64,000 nt of DNA, taken from the NCBI RefSeq assembly GCF_006874465.1, contig NZ_VIRL01000011.1, forward strand, positions 183,981 through 247,980, given 5' to 3'. The position numbers and the translations under genes were made by a program. Origin of the DNA: Microbispora bryophytorum. GTDB lineage: Bacteria > Actinomycetota > Actinomycetes > Streptosporangiales > Streptosporangiaceae. Below the pieces are notes generated by a model, which worked only from the letters and a program-made list of their open reading frames with translations, was not told the origin of the DNA and ran no database searches. Positions 28,556 to 38,450 of the stretch are shown here, in pieces; the first letter of the stretch is position 1, and the number at the start of each line of letters is the position of its first letter.

Positions 28556-29593
28556 TCACCGCTTCTCACGGAAAATCTCATCCAGGACAGTGGCAAGACG
28601 TGGTCCGTCGTGCCGCACAGATCCGTCAGGGGCGGCCACATCGGCCAAAACGACCCGGCCGCCCATCGACCAGGCCGCCTTCTCCAGCGCCTTCGGGTCG
28701 GCGACCACACCGCCGTCGGCGATCACCGCGTCGACGACCAGCGCGGGGGCGTGCTCCCTGAGCACCTCCAGGTGCCGTTCGGGTGAGAAACCGTCGGTCT
28801 CCCCCGCCTGCGGCGCGAGGTTGAGGATCACCAGCCGCCTGGCGCTCGTCTCGTGCAGCGCCCGCGCGAGTCCGGGCACCTTCAGGTGCGGCAGCACGCT
28901 GGTGAACCAGGAGCCCGGCCCGAAGACCACCCAGTCGGCCGCCTCGATCGCCTCGATCGCCTGGGGGCAGGCGGGCGGATCGGACGGCACCAGCGAGATG
29001 GAGCGCACCCGCCCGGGCGTCAGCGCGCAGGCGACCTGCCCGCGCACCGTCGTGACCGTCCCGTCCAGCTCGACCTCCGCCTGGATGTCGAGCGGCACGG
29101 AGGCCATGGGGAGCACCCGGCCGTGCGCGCCGAGCAGCCGGCCCACCCATTCCAGGCCCACGACGGGGTCCTCCAGCAGCTCCCAGAGCGCGACGATGAG
29201 GAGGTTGCCGACGGCGTGGCCGTGCAGATCGCCCTCGCTTCTGAAACGGTGCTGGACGACTTCGCTCCATGTCTGGCCCCACTCGTCGTCGCCGCACAGG
29301 GCCGCGAGAGCCATCCGCAGGTCACCGGGCGGCAGAACCCCCAGCTCGCGCCTGAGACGCCCACTGGAGCCGCCGTCGTCGGCGACCGTCACCACGGCCG
29401 TCAGGTCGTCGGTGACGGTCCTGAGGGCCGACAGGGAGGCGTACAGGCCGTGGCCGCCGCCGAGCGCGACGACCTTGGGACCGCTCGCGGGGGCGGCGGG
29501 GCGCGGGGAAAGCATCGGGCTGCCGGGGGTGGGGGACTTCAGGGGATCGGGGGCGGAGGGGTCCGCGGGTCTTTCCGGGGCGGGGTCCTTCAT
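28556..29593 (-). CDS. yvcK: YvcK/CofD-like gluconeogenesis factor
   Basis: YvcK binds UDP-sugars and is needed for growth on gluconeogenic carbon and for correct cell-wall synthesis in Bacillus and Mycobacterium (CuvA). The 345-residue protein has VVALGGGHGLYASLSALR, VVTVADDGGSSGRLR and a central GHAVGNLLI. The N-terminal 35 residues are Pro/Ser/Ala rich. ATG 29593 follows GGAGGACG at close range; an ATG at 29644 would add 17 residues and has a weaker site. It lies between rapZ and whiA. Confidence 0.92.
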   Translation of the reverse strand: MKDPAPERPADPSAPDPLKSPTPGSPMLSPRPAAPASGPKVVALGGGHGLYASLSALRTVTDDLTAVVTVADDGGSSGRLRRELGVLPPGDLRMALAALCGDDEWGQTWSEVVQHRFRSEGDLHGHAVGNLLIVALWELLEDPVVGLEWVGRLLGAHGRVLPMASVPLDIQAEVELDGTVTTVRGQVACALTPGRVRSISLVPSDPPACPQAIEAIEAADWVVFGPGSWFTSVLPHLKVPGLARALHETSARRLVILNLAPQAGETDGFSPERHLEVLREHAPALVVDAVIADGGVVADPKALEKAAWSMGGRVVLADVAAPDGSVRHDGPRLATVLDEIFREKR

Positions 29594-29734
29594 CGTCCTC
29601 CTCGCCTCGCCACGAGCACCGCCCTGCGGAGCCGTGGCGCTCATGTCGTGCCGATCGGCCCGGCCCCGGGGCCCGCCGGGGCCGGCCGTACGGGATACCG
29701 CCCGCGGACCCGCCCGCGGGCCGGGCGGGGGCCG

Positions 29735-30604
29735 TCACTCTCGGCCCGTGTCCCGGTGGCTGACCTGGACGTCCATGCCGCGCTCGCGCAGGCGGGCGCC
29801 GAGCTGCTCGGCCATCGCGACACTGCGGTGCTTGCCTCCGGTGCAGCCCACGGCGAGGGTGGCGTAGCCCTTGCCCTCGCGCGCGTATCCGGCGGCCACG
29901 ATGCCGAAGACCTCCTCGTAGCCGTCGAGGAACTCCTTGGCCCCCGGCTGGCCGAGCACGTAGTCGCGCACGGGGGCGTCGAGCCCGTTCATGGGCCGCA
30001 GTTCCGGCACCCAGTGGGGGTTGGGCAGGAACCGGCAGTCCACGACGAGGTCGGCGTCGACCGGCAGGCCGTACTTGTAGCCGAAGGACACCACGTTCAC
30101 CTTCAGCCCCGGACGGTCCTCGCCGCCGAAGAACGACACGATCTTCTTGCGGAGCTCGTGGACGTTCAGCAGGGACGTGTCGACGACGAGGTCGGCGTTG
30201 GCGCGGACCTCGCGCAGGATGCCGCGCTCGCGGTCGATCCCGTCGACGAGCCGCCCGTCACCCTGGAGGGGGTGGGGACGCCGGACGTTCTCGAACCTGC
30301 GGACCAGTTCCTCGTCGCTCGCCTCCAGGAACATCACCCGGACGCCGACGCCGCGCCCGACCAGTTCCTCGATCGCCGCGTTCAGGTCGGTGGTGAAGGC
30401 GAGGCTGCGCACGTCGACGACCGCGGCGACGCGGTCGGTCGCCATGTTCACCCGGCCTGCCTCCTCGGCGAGCGAGGACAGCAGCCCCGGCGGCAGATTG
30501 TCGATCACAAACCAGCCGAGGTCCTCCAGAGCCTTCGCGGCGGTGCTGCGCCCCGCCCCCGACATTCCGGTGATCACCACGAATGCCGGCTCAGTCGTGC
30601 TCAT
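29735..30604 (-). CDS. rapZ: RapZ-type nucleotide-binding protein
   Basis: The N-terminal P-loop domain has Walker A GMSGAGRSTA and Walker-B-like FVIDNLPPGL, and the C-terminal half carries FKYGLP-like GYKYGLPVDADLVVDCRFLPNP and the binding pocket CTGGKHRSV. In E. coli RapZ directs RNase E to GlmZ RNA; in actinobacteria its role is not established, but its neighbours yvcK and whiA are constant. The 289 residues are of normal length. A 241-bp gap (30605-30845) separates it from uvrC, in which I see no gene. Confidence 0.94.
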   Translation of the reverse strand: MSTTEPAFVVITGMSGAGRSTAAKALEDLGWFVIDNLPPGLLSSLAEEAGRVNMATDRVAAVVDVRSLAFTTDLNAAIEELVGRGVGVRVMFLEASDEELVRRFENVRRPHPLQGDGRLVDGIDRERGILREVRANADLVVDTSLLNVHELRKKIVSFFGGEDRPGLKVNVVSFGYKYGLPVDADLVVDCRFLPNPHWVPELRPMNGLDAPVRDYVLGQPGAKEFLDGYEEVFGIVAAGYAREGKGYATLAVGCTGGKHRSVAMAEQLGARLRERGMDVQVSHRDTGRE

Positions 30605-30845
30605 CGCCCGCTCACCGCCTTGCCGCCCATGTCAGCCCGCCCAACGTCAGCCCCGTCCACCCCCATGCCGGGGTGGCCGCCCCGCCCGCCGGGACGGGGC
30701 CCGCTCCGCGCGGGAGGAACCATCTGGTGCCGGAGCATGACACCTCTTCACCTGGTCGCGCCACCGCCACGCCGCGCGGCTCCGGCGGCGCCCTCCCCGC
30801 AGCCCCGCCCGGGACGGGACACGCCGAGGCGCTCTCGCGAGCACC

Positions 30846-32927
30846 TCACGACCCCTGCTCCGCCGGGGACGGGCTCTCACCGCGGAGCGCCGCGACGATG
30901 GCCTCGGCGGTCGCACGGCCGATGCCGGGGACCTCACGGATCTCCTCCGCGCTCGCCTCCCGCAGCCGCTTCACCGAGCCGAAGTGCCGCAGCAGGGCCT
31001 GACGGCGTGCCGGGCCCAGGCCCGGCACGTGGTCGAGCGCGCTCTCTTTAAGCGATTTCGACCTCTTCGTCCGATGGTAGGTGATAGCGAACCTGTGTGC
31101 TTCATCGCGGACGCGCTGTAACAGATAGAGGCCCTCGCTGCTTCGCGGCAGGATCACCGGCTGGTCGTCGCCGGGCAGCCAGACCTCCTCCAGCCGCTTG
31201 GCCAGCCCGCACACCGCGATGTCGTCGATCCCGAGCTCGTCCAGGGCGCGCTGGGCCGCCGCCGCCTGAGCAGGGCCGCCGTCCACCACCACGAGGTTGG
31301 GCGGGTAGGCGAACTTGCGGGGACGGCCTGTCTCCGGGTCGATCGGCGTCCCGGCGCCTCCGCGCTCGGCCGCGCCGTACCCGTCCTCGTCGTGCGCCGC
31401 CCCGTTATGCGCCACCTCGCCGTTCTCCGCCGCATCGCGCCCCGCCCCGCCGTGAGTCGTTCCGTCGTGAGCCGCCGCGTCCTCCGTCCCCGCGTCCAGC
31501 TCGCCCGTCGCCGCCCGCTCTTCCAGGTAGCGCTTGAACCGCCGGCAGATGACCTCGTATATCGAGGCGACGTCGCCTTCCCCGGTCCTGATGGAGAAGC
31601 GGCGGTACTCGCTCTTGCGGGCCAGGCCGTCCTCGAAGACCACCATCGAGGCCACGACGTTCTCGCCCTGGATGTGCGACACGTCGTAGCACTCGATCCG
31701 CAGCGGCGCCTGGTCCAGGTCGAGAGCGTCCGCGATCTCCTGCAGGGCACGGCTGCGGGTGGTCAGGTCGCTCGCGCGGCGCAGCTTGTGCTGGGCGAGC
31801 GACTCCTTCGCGTTGCGCTCCACGGTCTCCATGAGGCTCTTCTTGTCGCCGCGCTGGGGAACGCGCAGGTCGACGCGGGACCCCCGCTGCTCGCTCAGCA
31901 GCTCGATCAGCGCGGCCTCGTCCGGGGGCCGCGCCGGCACGAGGATCTCGCGGGGAATCGTCGCCTCGCCGTACATCTGGAGCAGGAACTGCTCCACCAG
32001 CTCGCCGGGGCCGGCCTCCTCGACCTTGTCGACCACCCAGCCACGCTGCCCGCGGATCCTGCCGCCGCGCACATAGAAGACCTGGACCGCCGCCTCAAGC
32101 GGGTCCTCGGCGAGGGCGATCACGTCGCAGTCGGTGTCGTCGCCGAGCACGACCGTCTGCTTCTCAAGGGCCCGTTGCAGCGCCTGGACGTCGTCGCGCA
32201 GTCGCGCGGCCCGCTCGTACTCCTCCACGGCCGCCGCCTCGCGCATCTCGCGCTCCAGCCGCTTGATGAAGCGGCCGGTGTTGCCGGCCACGAAGTCGCA
32301 GAAGTCCTCGGCGAGGGCGCGATGCTCCTCGGGGGTGACCCGGCCGACGCAGGGCGCGGAGCACTTGTCGATGTATCCCAGCAGGCAGGGCCGCCCGATC
32401 TGGCCTGCCCGCCTGAAGACCCCCGCCGAGCACGTCCGCACGGGGAAGACGCGCAGCAGCAGGTCGACGGTCTCCCGGATGGCCCAGGCGTGCGAGTAGG
32501 GGCCGAAGTAACGCGTGCCCTTCCGCTTGGCCCCCCGCATCACCTGCACCCGGGGGAAGTCCTCCCCCATGGTCACGGCCAGGTACGGATACGACTTGTC
32601 GTCGCGGTACTTGACGTTGAACCGGGGGTCGAACTCCTTGATCCAGGAGTATTCGAGCTGGAGCGCCTCGACCTCGGTGCCGACCACCGTCCAGTCCACG
32701 GACGCCGCGGTCGTCAGCATGGTCTGCGTCCGCGGGTGCAGACCGGCGAAGTCCGCGAAGTACGAGTTGAGCCGCTGCCGCAGGCTCTTCGCCTTGCCCA
32801 CGTAGATCACCCGGCCGCCCGGGTCGCGGAAGCGATAGACGCCTGGCGACTCGGGAATCGATCCGGGCGCCGGTCGATAAGTTGCCGGATCCGCCACGTT
32901 CAAAAGACTACTGGCCCCCGCCGACAT
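30846..32927 (-). CDS. uvrC: excinuclease ABC subunit C
   Basis: UvrC makes the dual incision in nucleotide excision repair. Domains in order: GIY-YIG nuclease ([22 protein letters not shown], about 28-50), UvrB-binding UVR motif (about 220-250), the RNase H-like second nuclease ([20 protein letters not shown], about 415; DGGPAQ, about 545) and tandem HhH motifs at the end. About 54 residues (about 474-527) rich in Ala/Gly/His/Asp are inserted in the RNase H-like domain and carry near-repeats such as AAHDG and NGAAHDEDG. Start could be ATG 32927 or GTG 32897, the latter giving the usual ADP(A/S)TYRP N-terminus. Confidence 0.95.
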   Translation of the reverse strand: MSAGASSLLNVADPATYRPAPGSIPESPGVYRFRDPGGRVIYVGKAKSLRQRLNSYFADFAGLHPRTQTMLTTAASVDWTVVGTEVEALQLEYSWIKEFDPRFNVKYRDDKSYPYLAVTMGEDFPRVQVMRGAKRKGTRYFGPYSHAWAIRETVDLLLRVFPVRTCSAGVFRRAGQIGRPCLLGYIDKCSAPCVGRVTPEEHRALAEDFCDFVAGNTGRFIKRLEREMREAAAVEEYERAARLRDDVQALQRALEKQTVVLGDDTDCDVIALAEDPLEAAVQVFYVRGGRIRGQRGWVVDKVEEAGPGELVEQFLLQMYGEATIPREILVPARPPDEAALIELLSEQRGSRVDLRVPQRGDKKSLMETVERNAKESLAQHKLRRASDLTTRSRALQEIADALDLDQAPLRIECYDVSHIQGENVVASMVVFEDGLARKSEYRRFSIRTGEGDVASIYEVICRRFKRYLEERAATGELDAGTEDAAAHDGTTHGGAGRDAAENGEVAHNGAAHDEDGYGAAERGGAGTPIDPETGRPRKFAYPPNLVVVDGGPAQAAAAQRALDELGIDDIAVCGLAKRLEEVWLPGDDQPVILPRSSEGLYLLQRVRDEAHRFAITYHRTKRSKSLKESALDHVPGLGPARRQALLRHFGSVKRLREASAEEIREVPGIGRATAEAIVAALRGESPSPAEQGS

Positions 32928-33120
32928 TCCCGCCGTCCCCGCCGTCCCCGGCGGACCCGGCGGACCCGGCGACGGCGAGAGCCGCCAGCGCCTCGCCGCC
33001 GGGCGGGCCGCCCGCCATCGCGCCGGGCTCGCACGCGATGTAGGGCGGCGGCGCCTCGTGCCACCCCTCAGGCGCGGGGGCTCGCCCGCCAGCGGCCGTG
33101 GACATCACCGCCACGGCCAC
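32908..33120 (-). CDS. possible 70-residue Gly/Ala-rich protein
   Basis: An open frame between the Rieske gene and uvrC starts at GTG 33120 and overlaps the uvrC start by 20 nt. The centre ([19 protein letters not shown]) looks non-random, but the tail is simple GSAGDGG repeat. I recognise no family. It may be a small gene co-transcribed with uvrC or simply open high-GC sequence. Confidence 0.25.
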   Translation of the reverse strand: MAVAVMSTAAGGRAPAPEGWHEAPPPYIACEPGAMAGGPPGGEALAALAVAGSAGSAGDGGDGGNVGGGQ

Positions 33121-33162
33121 CAGCCATCGAGCCCGAGCCGGCGCCGGACCCGGCAGCCGCCG

Positions 33163-33594
33163 TCAGGCGAGGGTGATGCTCTCGCCGCTCACCGTGATCT
33201 TCTTCTCGGCGAGCGGCCTGGCCGCCGGGCCGTTGACCACGGAGCCGTCCTTCGCACTGAACCTGCTGCCGTGACACGGGCAGACGATCTCGTTGTTCGA
33301 GACGCTGCCGACCGGGCAGCCCTGGTGGGTGCAGGTCGCGCTGAACGCCTTGAACTCGCCGGCCGCCGGCTGCGTGACGACGACGTCCTGGTCCTTGAAG
33401 ACCTTGCCGCCGCCCTCGGGGATGTCGGAGGTCTTCGCGAGCTCGCCCTCGCCCTGTGCCCCCTGGGACTGGCCGCCCTGGTCCGCCGACGCCGTCGTGT
33501 CGTCCCCCCCGGAGGCGCCGCACGCGCTCAGCGCCGCCGCCAGCCCGGCGCCTCCCGCGCTGAAGATCACGGCCCGGCGTGTCGTATCCGTCAT
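33163..33594 (-). CDS. Rieske-type [2Fe-2S] lipoprotein
   Basis: The 143-residue exported protein has a twin-arginine start (TDTTRRAVIF), a lipobox ending LSAC, a Gly/Gln/Ser-rich spacer and a complete Rieske cluster site, CTHQGC and CPCHGS. It is short for a cytochrome bc1 Rieske subunit and matches the small actinobacterial Rieske lipoproteins of unknown partner. ATG 33594 is chosen because GGGAAGG lies six nt upstream. It sits between uvrA and uvrC, on the same strand as both. The electron donor and acceptor are unknown. Confidence 0.88.
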   Translation of the reverse strand: MTDTTRRAVIFSAGGAGLAAALSACGASGGDDTTASADQGGQSQGAQGEGELAKTSDIPEGGGKVFKDQDVVVTQPAAGEFKAFSATCTHQGCPVGSVSNNEIVCPCHGSRFSAKDGSVVNGPAARPLAEKKITVSGESITLA

Positions 33595-33759
33595 GCTCAT
33601 CCTTCCCTGATGCGACGGCCCGGGACGTCCACGGTCCCGGGTCCTTCCCCTGCGCGACGCGTCACCCTGTGTGTCCTCAGGTACGGCCATCACCCCGTGG
33701 CCGGTGGGGGGTGACGCGGTCGGAAGCAGAAGAGTAGGGAGAAATAATGAGACGAATAC

Positions 33760-36600
33760 TCATACACCCAAGATCTTGCGCAGGAACGCGCCGGTGTGGC
33801 TCTCCTCGACCCGGGCGACCTGCTCGGGCGTGCCGGTGGCGATGACCCTGCCACCTCCGGACCCGCCCTCGGGCCCCATGTCGACGATCCAGTCGGCGGT
33901 CTTGACGACGTCGAGGTTGTGCTCGATCACGATCACCGTGTTGCCTGCGTCCACGAGCCGGTTGAGCACGCCGAGAAGCCTCCTGATGTCCTCGAAGTGC
34001 AGGCCGGTGGTGGGCTCGTCCAGCACGTACACGGTGCGGCCGGTCGAGCGCCGCTGCAGCTCGGAGGCGAGCTTCACCCGCTGCGCCTCGCCGCCGGACA
34101 GCGTGGTCGCGGGCTGGCCGAGCCGTACGTAGCCGAGGCCGACGTCGTTGAGGGTCTGCAGGTGACGGCGGATGGCGGGGATCGCCTCGAAGAACTCCAG
34201 CGCCTCCTCGATCGGCATGTCGAGGACCTCGGCGATCGTCTTGCCCTTGTAGTGGACCTCCAGCGTCTCCCGGTTGTATCGGGCGCCGTGGCAGACCTCA
34301 CAGGGGACGTAGACGTCCGGGAGGAAGTTCATCTCGATCTTGATGGTGCCGTCGCCGGAGCACGCCTCGCAGCGCCCGCCCTTGACGTTGAAGCTGAACC
34401 GGCCCTGCAGGTAACCGCGGACCTTCGCCTCGGCCGTGGCGGCGAACAACTTGCGCACATGGTCGAAGACGCCCGTGTACGTCGCGGGGTTGGACCTCGG
34501 CGTGCGACCGATCGGCGACTGGTCGACGTGGACGACCTTGTCCACCAGGTCCGTGCCGACGACCCGGGAGTGCCGTCCGGGCACGGTCTTCGCGCCGTTC
34601 AGTTCCTTGGCCAGCGCGGCGTACAGGATGTCGTTGACCAGCGTCGACTTGCCGGACCCCGAAACGCCGGTGACCGCCGTGAAGACGCCGAGCGGGAACT
34701 CGACGTCCACTCCCTTGAGGTTGTGCTCACGGGCGCCCTTGACGACGAGCTGCCGCTTCTTGTCCCGCGGGCGCCGGACCTCCGGCGCGGTGATCGCCTT
34801 GCGGCCCGACAGGTACGCGCCGGTCAGCGACTCCTCGCTGGCGAGCAGGTCCTGCACGGTGCCGGACACGACGACCTGGCCGCCGTGCTCGCCCGCGCCG
34901 GGGCCGATGTCGACCACCCAGTCGGCGGCGGCGATCGTGTCCTCGTCGTGCTCGACCACGATCAGCGTGTTGCCCATGTCGCGCAGCCGGACCAGCGTCT
35001 CCAGCAGGCGCTGGTTGTCGCGCTGGTGCAGGCCGATGGACGGCTCGTCCAGCACGTAGAGCACTCCGACCAGGCCGGAGCCGATCTGGGTGGCCAGCCG
35101 GATCCGCTGCGCCTCACCGCCCGCCAGCGTGCCGGCGGCGCGGTCGAGCGTGAGGTAGTCGAGGCCGACGTCGAGCAGGAAGCCCAGCCGGGCGTTGATC
35201 TCCTTGACCACCCGCTCGGCGATGTGCATGTCCCGCTCGGACAGCCGCAGGCCGGACAGGAACTTCGCGCAGTCGGCGATCGACATGCCCGAGATTTCGG
35301 CGATCGAGGCGTCTCCGACGGTCACGGCCAGCGAGACCGGCTTGAGGCGGCGGCCCTTGCAGGCCGGGCAGGGCACCTCGCGCATGAAGCCCTCGAACCG
35401 CTCCCTGCTGGCGTCGCTCTCCGACTCGGCGTGCCGGCGCTGGACCCAGGGGATCACACCCTCGAACTCGGTGTAGTAGGACCGCTGCCTGCCGTACCGG
35501 TTGCTGTAGCGGATGTGGACCTGCTCGTCGTGGCCGTGCAGGATCGCCTTCTGCGCCTTCTTCGGCAGCCGCTCCCACGGGGTGTCGAGGTCGAAGCCGA
35601 GCGCGTTGCCCAGCGCCTCCAGCAGCCGCACGAAGTAGTCGCTGGTGTGGCCGTTCGCCCACGGACTGATCGCGCCGTCGCCCAGCGTGCGCTCGGGGTC
35701 GGGCACGAGGAGGTCGGGGTCGACCTCCATGCGGGTGCCGAGGCCGGTGCACTCGGGGCAGGCCCCGAAGGGCGAGTTGAACGAGAACGACCGGGGCTCC
35801 AGCTCCTCGAACGACAGGTCGTCGTAGGGGCAGTAGAGGTGCTCGGAGTAGAAGCGCTCACGGTTGGGGTCGTCGTCGGGAAGGTCGACGAAGTCGAGCG
35901 TGATCGTGCCGCCGGACAGCTGCAGCGCGGTCTCCACCGAGTCGGTGAGCCTGCGCCGCGCGCCCTCCTTGACCGACAGCCGGTCGACGATCACCTCGAT
36001 GTCGTGCTTCTCGTACTTCTTGAGGGTGGGCGGCTCCTCCAGGCGCACGATCGTGCCGTCCACCCGGGCGCGGGCGTATCCCTTGGTCTGCAGCTCGCGG
36101 AACAGCTCGGCGTACTCGCCCTTGCGGCCGCGGATGATCGGGGCGAGCACCTGGAAGCGGGTGCCCTCCTCAAGTTCGAGCACACGGTCCACGATCTGCT
36201 GCGGTGTCTGGCGGGCGATCGGGCGATCGCACTGCGGGCAGTGCGGCTTGCCGATACGCGCCCAGAGCAGACGCAGGTAGTCGTAGACCTCGGTGATCGT
36301 GCCGACGGTCGAACGGGGGTTGCGGCTGGTGGACTTCTGGTCGATGGAGACGGCCGGGGAAAGGCCCTCGATGAAGTCCACGTCGGGCTTGTCCATCTGA
36401 CCCAGGAACTGCCGGGCGTACGCGGACAGGGACTCCACGTATCGCCGCTGTCCCTCGGCGAAGATCGTGTCGAAGGCCAGGCTGGACTTGCCGGAGCCCG
36501 AGAGCCCGGTGAAAACGATCAGAGCGTCTCGCGGTAGGTCGAGCGAGACGTCCTTGAGGTTGTGTTCGCGTGCGCCACGCACGATCAGGCGGTCAGCCAC
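33760..36600 (-). CDS. uvrA: excinuclease ABC subunit A
   Basis: UvrA recognises DNA damage with UvrB. The 946 residues contain two ABC ATPase modules with [15 protein letters not shown] near the N-terminus and [15 protein letters not shown] in the second half, each with signature motifs ([26 protein letters not shown]), and zinc-binding cysteines in CPYDD ... CPECTG and CEACSGDG ... CEVCHG. GTG 36600 starts the canonical [15 protein letters not shown] sequence; the open frame runs on upstream without family support. I see no SOS-type LexA box (GAAC-N4-GTTC) in the 259-bp upstream region. Confidence 0.97.
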   Translation of the reverse strand: MADRLIVRGAREHNLKDVSLDLPRDALIVFTGLSGSGKSSLAFDTIFAEGQRRYVESLSAYARQFLGQMDKPDVDFIEGLSPAVSIDQKSTSRNPRSTVGTITEVYDYLRLLWARIGKPHCPQCDRPIARQTPQQIVDRVLELEEGTRFQVLAPIIRGRKGEYAELFRELQTKGYARARVDGTIVRLEEPPTLKKYEKHDIEVIVDRLSVKEGARRRLTDSVETALQLSGGTITLDFVDLPDDDPNRERFYSEHLYCPYDDLSFEELEPRSFSFNSPFGACPECTGLGTRMEVDPDLLVPDPERTLGDGAISPWANGHTSDYFVRLLEALGNALGFDLDTPWERLPKKAQKAILHGHDEQVHIRYSNRYGRQRSYYTEFEGVIPWVQRRHAESESDASRERFEGFMREVPCPACKGRRLKPVSLAVTVGDASIAEISGMSIADCAKFLSGLRLSERDMHIAERVVKEINARLGFLLDVGLDYLTLDRAAGTLAGGEAQRIRLATQIGSGLVGVLYVLDEPSIGLHQRDNQRLLETLVRLRDMGNTLIVVEHDEDTIAAADWVVDIGPGAGEHGGQVVVSGTVQDLLASEESLTGAYLSGRKAITAPEVRRPRDKKRQLVVKGAREHNLKGVDVEFPLGVFTAVTGVSGSGKSTLVNDILYAALAKELNGAKTVPGRHSRVVGTDLVDKVVHVDQSPIGRTPRSNPATYTGVFDHVRKLFAATAEAKVRGYLQGRFSFNVKGGRCEACSGDGTIKIEMNFLPDVYVPCEVCHGARYNRETLEVHYKGKTIAEVLDMPIEEALEFFEAIPAIRRHLQTLNDVGLGYVRLGQPATTLSGGEAQRVKLASELQRRSTGRTVYVLDEPTTGLHFEDIRRLLGVLNRLVDAGNTVIVIEHNLDVVKTADWIVDMGPEGGSGGGRVIATGTPEQVARVEESHTGAFLRKILGV

Positions 36601-36859
36601 GGTGGTCCCGATAGGTCGATGAGGTGAATGGAGGTGCACGGGCAGGCTATCCAGAGCCACCGACAATTTCGGGGGGCATCGTCCGGCGGCCGGAGAGGGC
36701 GGCCCCGCGTGCATCGTGGGACACGCTCCGTGAACCAGAGTATGAGCTTCGTCAAACCCGCGCCCGGCATCCGTGCGAAACCCCTGCTCATACAACCGCC
36801 GGGGGAGCCGTCCTCTTCCCACGGGGTGACGGGGACGCCGGCCGGGGCCTTCAGGGTCC

Positions 36860-37672
36860 ATGATTCTTCCCATGCCCTTCATCGACGAGATCGAGCGGGA
36901 GCTGGCCGAGGCGACCGAGCGCCTGCTGGCGACCGCCGCCCGCCTCACCGACGAGGATCTCCGCGCGCCGTCCCTGCTGCCGGGGTGGACGAGGGGACAC
37001 GTGCTCGCGCACGTCGCCCGCAACGCCGACAGCTACGTCAACCTGCTGACCTGGGCGCGTACGGGGGTGCGCACCCCGCAGTACGCGTCGGCACGGGCCC
37101 GCGAGGCCGGCATCGAGGCGGGCGCCGGCCGCCGGCCGGGCGAACAGCTCGCCGACCTGCGCGACAGTGCGGAGCGGTTCGCGGCGGCGGCCGGGCGGAT
37201 GCCCGCCGAGGCGTGGACCGCGCCGGTCTCGGGGATGAACCCGCCCGACCACCCCGCCTGGTACGTTCCGATCCGCCGGCTCAGGGAGGTCGAGGTGCAC
37301 CACGCCGACCTCGGGGCAGGCTACGGATGGGCCGACTGGCCCGAGACGTACGTGAGACGAGAGCTGTACGACACGATGCTCTGGCTCGGCGACGAGTGCC
37401 CGGTGGGCGAGGTCGTCGCGCTCGACCCGGGCACCGGCCGGGTCCTGAGGACGTGGACCGGCCTCGGCGACGGCCCGGTCGTGGAGGGCACTCCGCGCGA
37501 GCTGGTCGCCTGGCTCGCGGGCAGGACCGACGGCGCGGGCCTGCGCCTCACCTCCCCACGGGGCCACCTCCAGCAGGCCGGGACACTGCCGTCCCCGCCG
37601 CCCTGGCCGAAGCCGTCCCCGGCGGGGCTGCCCGCCGAACCACCCTCGTCCTGGCCGCCCGCCGACAACTAG
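36860..37672 (+). CDS. maleylpyruvate isomerase/mycothiol-dependent DinB-like enzyme
   Basis: A 270-residue protein with the MDMPI N-terminal fold: [18 protein letters not shown] near residue 40 and [11 protein letters not shown] near 150, giving the three-histidine metal site of the DinB/YfiT superfamily. Some members isomerise maleylpyruvate with mycothiol; most are thiol-dependent enzymes of unknown substrate. ATG 36860 opens the frame and 36872 is an alternative; neither has a strong ribosome site. The MBL hydrolase gene starts 12 nt downstream, so the pair is probably an operon. Confidence 0.82.
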   Translation: MILPMPFIDEIERELAEATERLLATAARLTDEDLRAPSLLPGWTRGHVLAHVARNADSYVNLLTWARTGVRTPQYASARAREAGIEAGAGRRPGEQLADLRDSAERFAAAAGRMPAEAWTAPVSGMNPPDHPAWYVPIRRLREVEVHHADLGAGYGWADWPETYVRRELYDTMLWLGDECPVGEVVALDPGTGRVLRTWTGLGDGPVVEGTPRELVAWLAGRTDGAGLRLTSPRGHLQQAGTLPSPPPWPKPSPAGLPAEPPSSWPPADN

Positions 37673-37684
37673 AGAGGAACGATC

Positions 37685-38329
37685 ATGACCTACACCGGAA
37701 ACGTCGCCAAGGGCGGGCCCGCCGACGTACGCGAGGTCCCGGGCTTGACGATCTCGAAGATCGAGGTCGGCGACTTCGGCAACAACGCCTACCTGCTCCG
37801 CTGCACCGAGACCGGCGACGGGCTGCTGATCGACGCGGCGGCCGAGCCCGAGCGGCTCCTCGATCTCATCGGCGACATGCCGATCAGCTCGATCGTGACC
37901 ACCCACCGGCACCGCGACCACTGGGGGGCTCTGGTGGAAGTCGCCCGCGCCACCGGCGCGCAGACCCTCGCCCATCCCCTCGACGCCCCCGAGCTGCCGG
38001 TGACGATCACACGGGAGGTCGGGCACGGCGACCGGGTGACGGTCGGCGTGGTGACGCTGGACGTCATCCACCTGCGCGGCCACACCCCCGGCTCGATCGC
38101 GCTGCTCTATCAGGACCGCCACCTGTTCACCGGTGACTCCCTGTTTCCCGGCGGCGTCGGCAACACCCAGAAGGACCCGGCGCGGTTCGAGCAGCTGTTC
38201 ACGGACGTGGTGGAACGGATCTTCGACCGTCTTCCCGACGAGACGTGGGTCTATCCCGGTCACGGCGGTGACACCACGCTCGGCGCCGAGCGGCCGCACC
38301 TGCCCGAGTGGAAGGCCCGCGGCTGGTGA
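37685..38329 (+). CDS. glyoxalase II-like MBL-fold hydrolase
   Basis: The 214 residues have the intact zinc site THRHRDHWG, then RGHTPGS, FTGDSLFPG and YPGHGGDT, which fits the glyoxalase II/YcbL branch of thioester or lactone hydrolases. GAGAGGAAC precedes the ATG at good spacing. Its partner upstream is a mycothiol-type enzyme, so hydrolysis of a mycothiol thioester is a reasonable but unproven idea. The pair lies beside uvrA, divergent from it. Confidence 0.87.
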   Translation: MTYTGNVAKGGPADVREVPGLTISKIEVGDFGNNAYLLRCTETGDGLLIDAAAEPERLLDLIGDMPISSIVTTHRHRDHWGALVEVARATGAQTLAHPLDAPELPVTITREVGHGDRVTVGVVTLDVIHLRGHTPGSIALLYQDRHLFTGDSLFPGGVGNTQKDPARFEQLFTDVVERIFDRLPDETWVYPGHGGDTTLGAERPHLPEWKARGW

Positions 38330-38450
38330 CGTGACGCACGCCCGGACGGTGTCCCGCCCCCCGGGCGATTAATCCGGTGGGCGGGCGTACGTGATTCGGG
38401 GAGCTCCTGCCGGGCAGCGGCTACCGCACGGACCGTCGGAGGAGCCCCGA

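Noticed and set aside
33796..36537. A 913-codon open frame on the plus strand opposite uvrA
   Set aside because: It is the antisense shadow of uvrA in high-GC DNA; the translation is Val/Arg/Gly/Asp-rich with no domain, while uvrA has all its motifs.
36601..36859. SOS (LexA) box in front of uvrA
   Set aside because: I searched the divergent region for GAAC-N4-GTTC and found no match.
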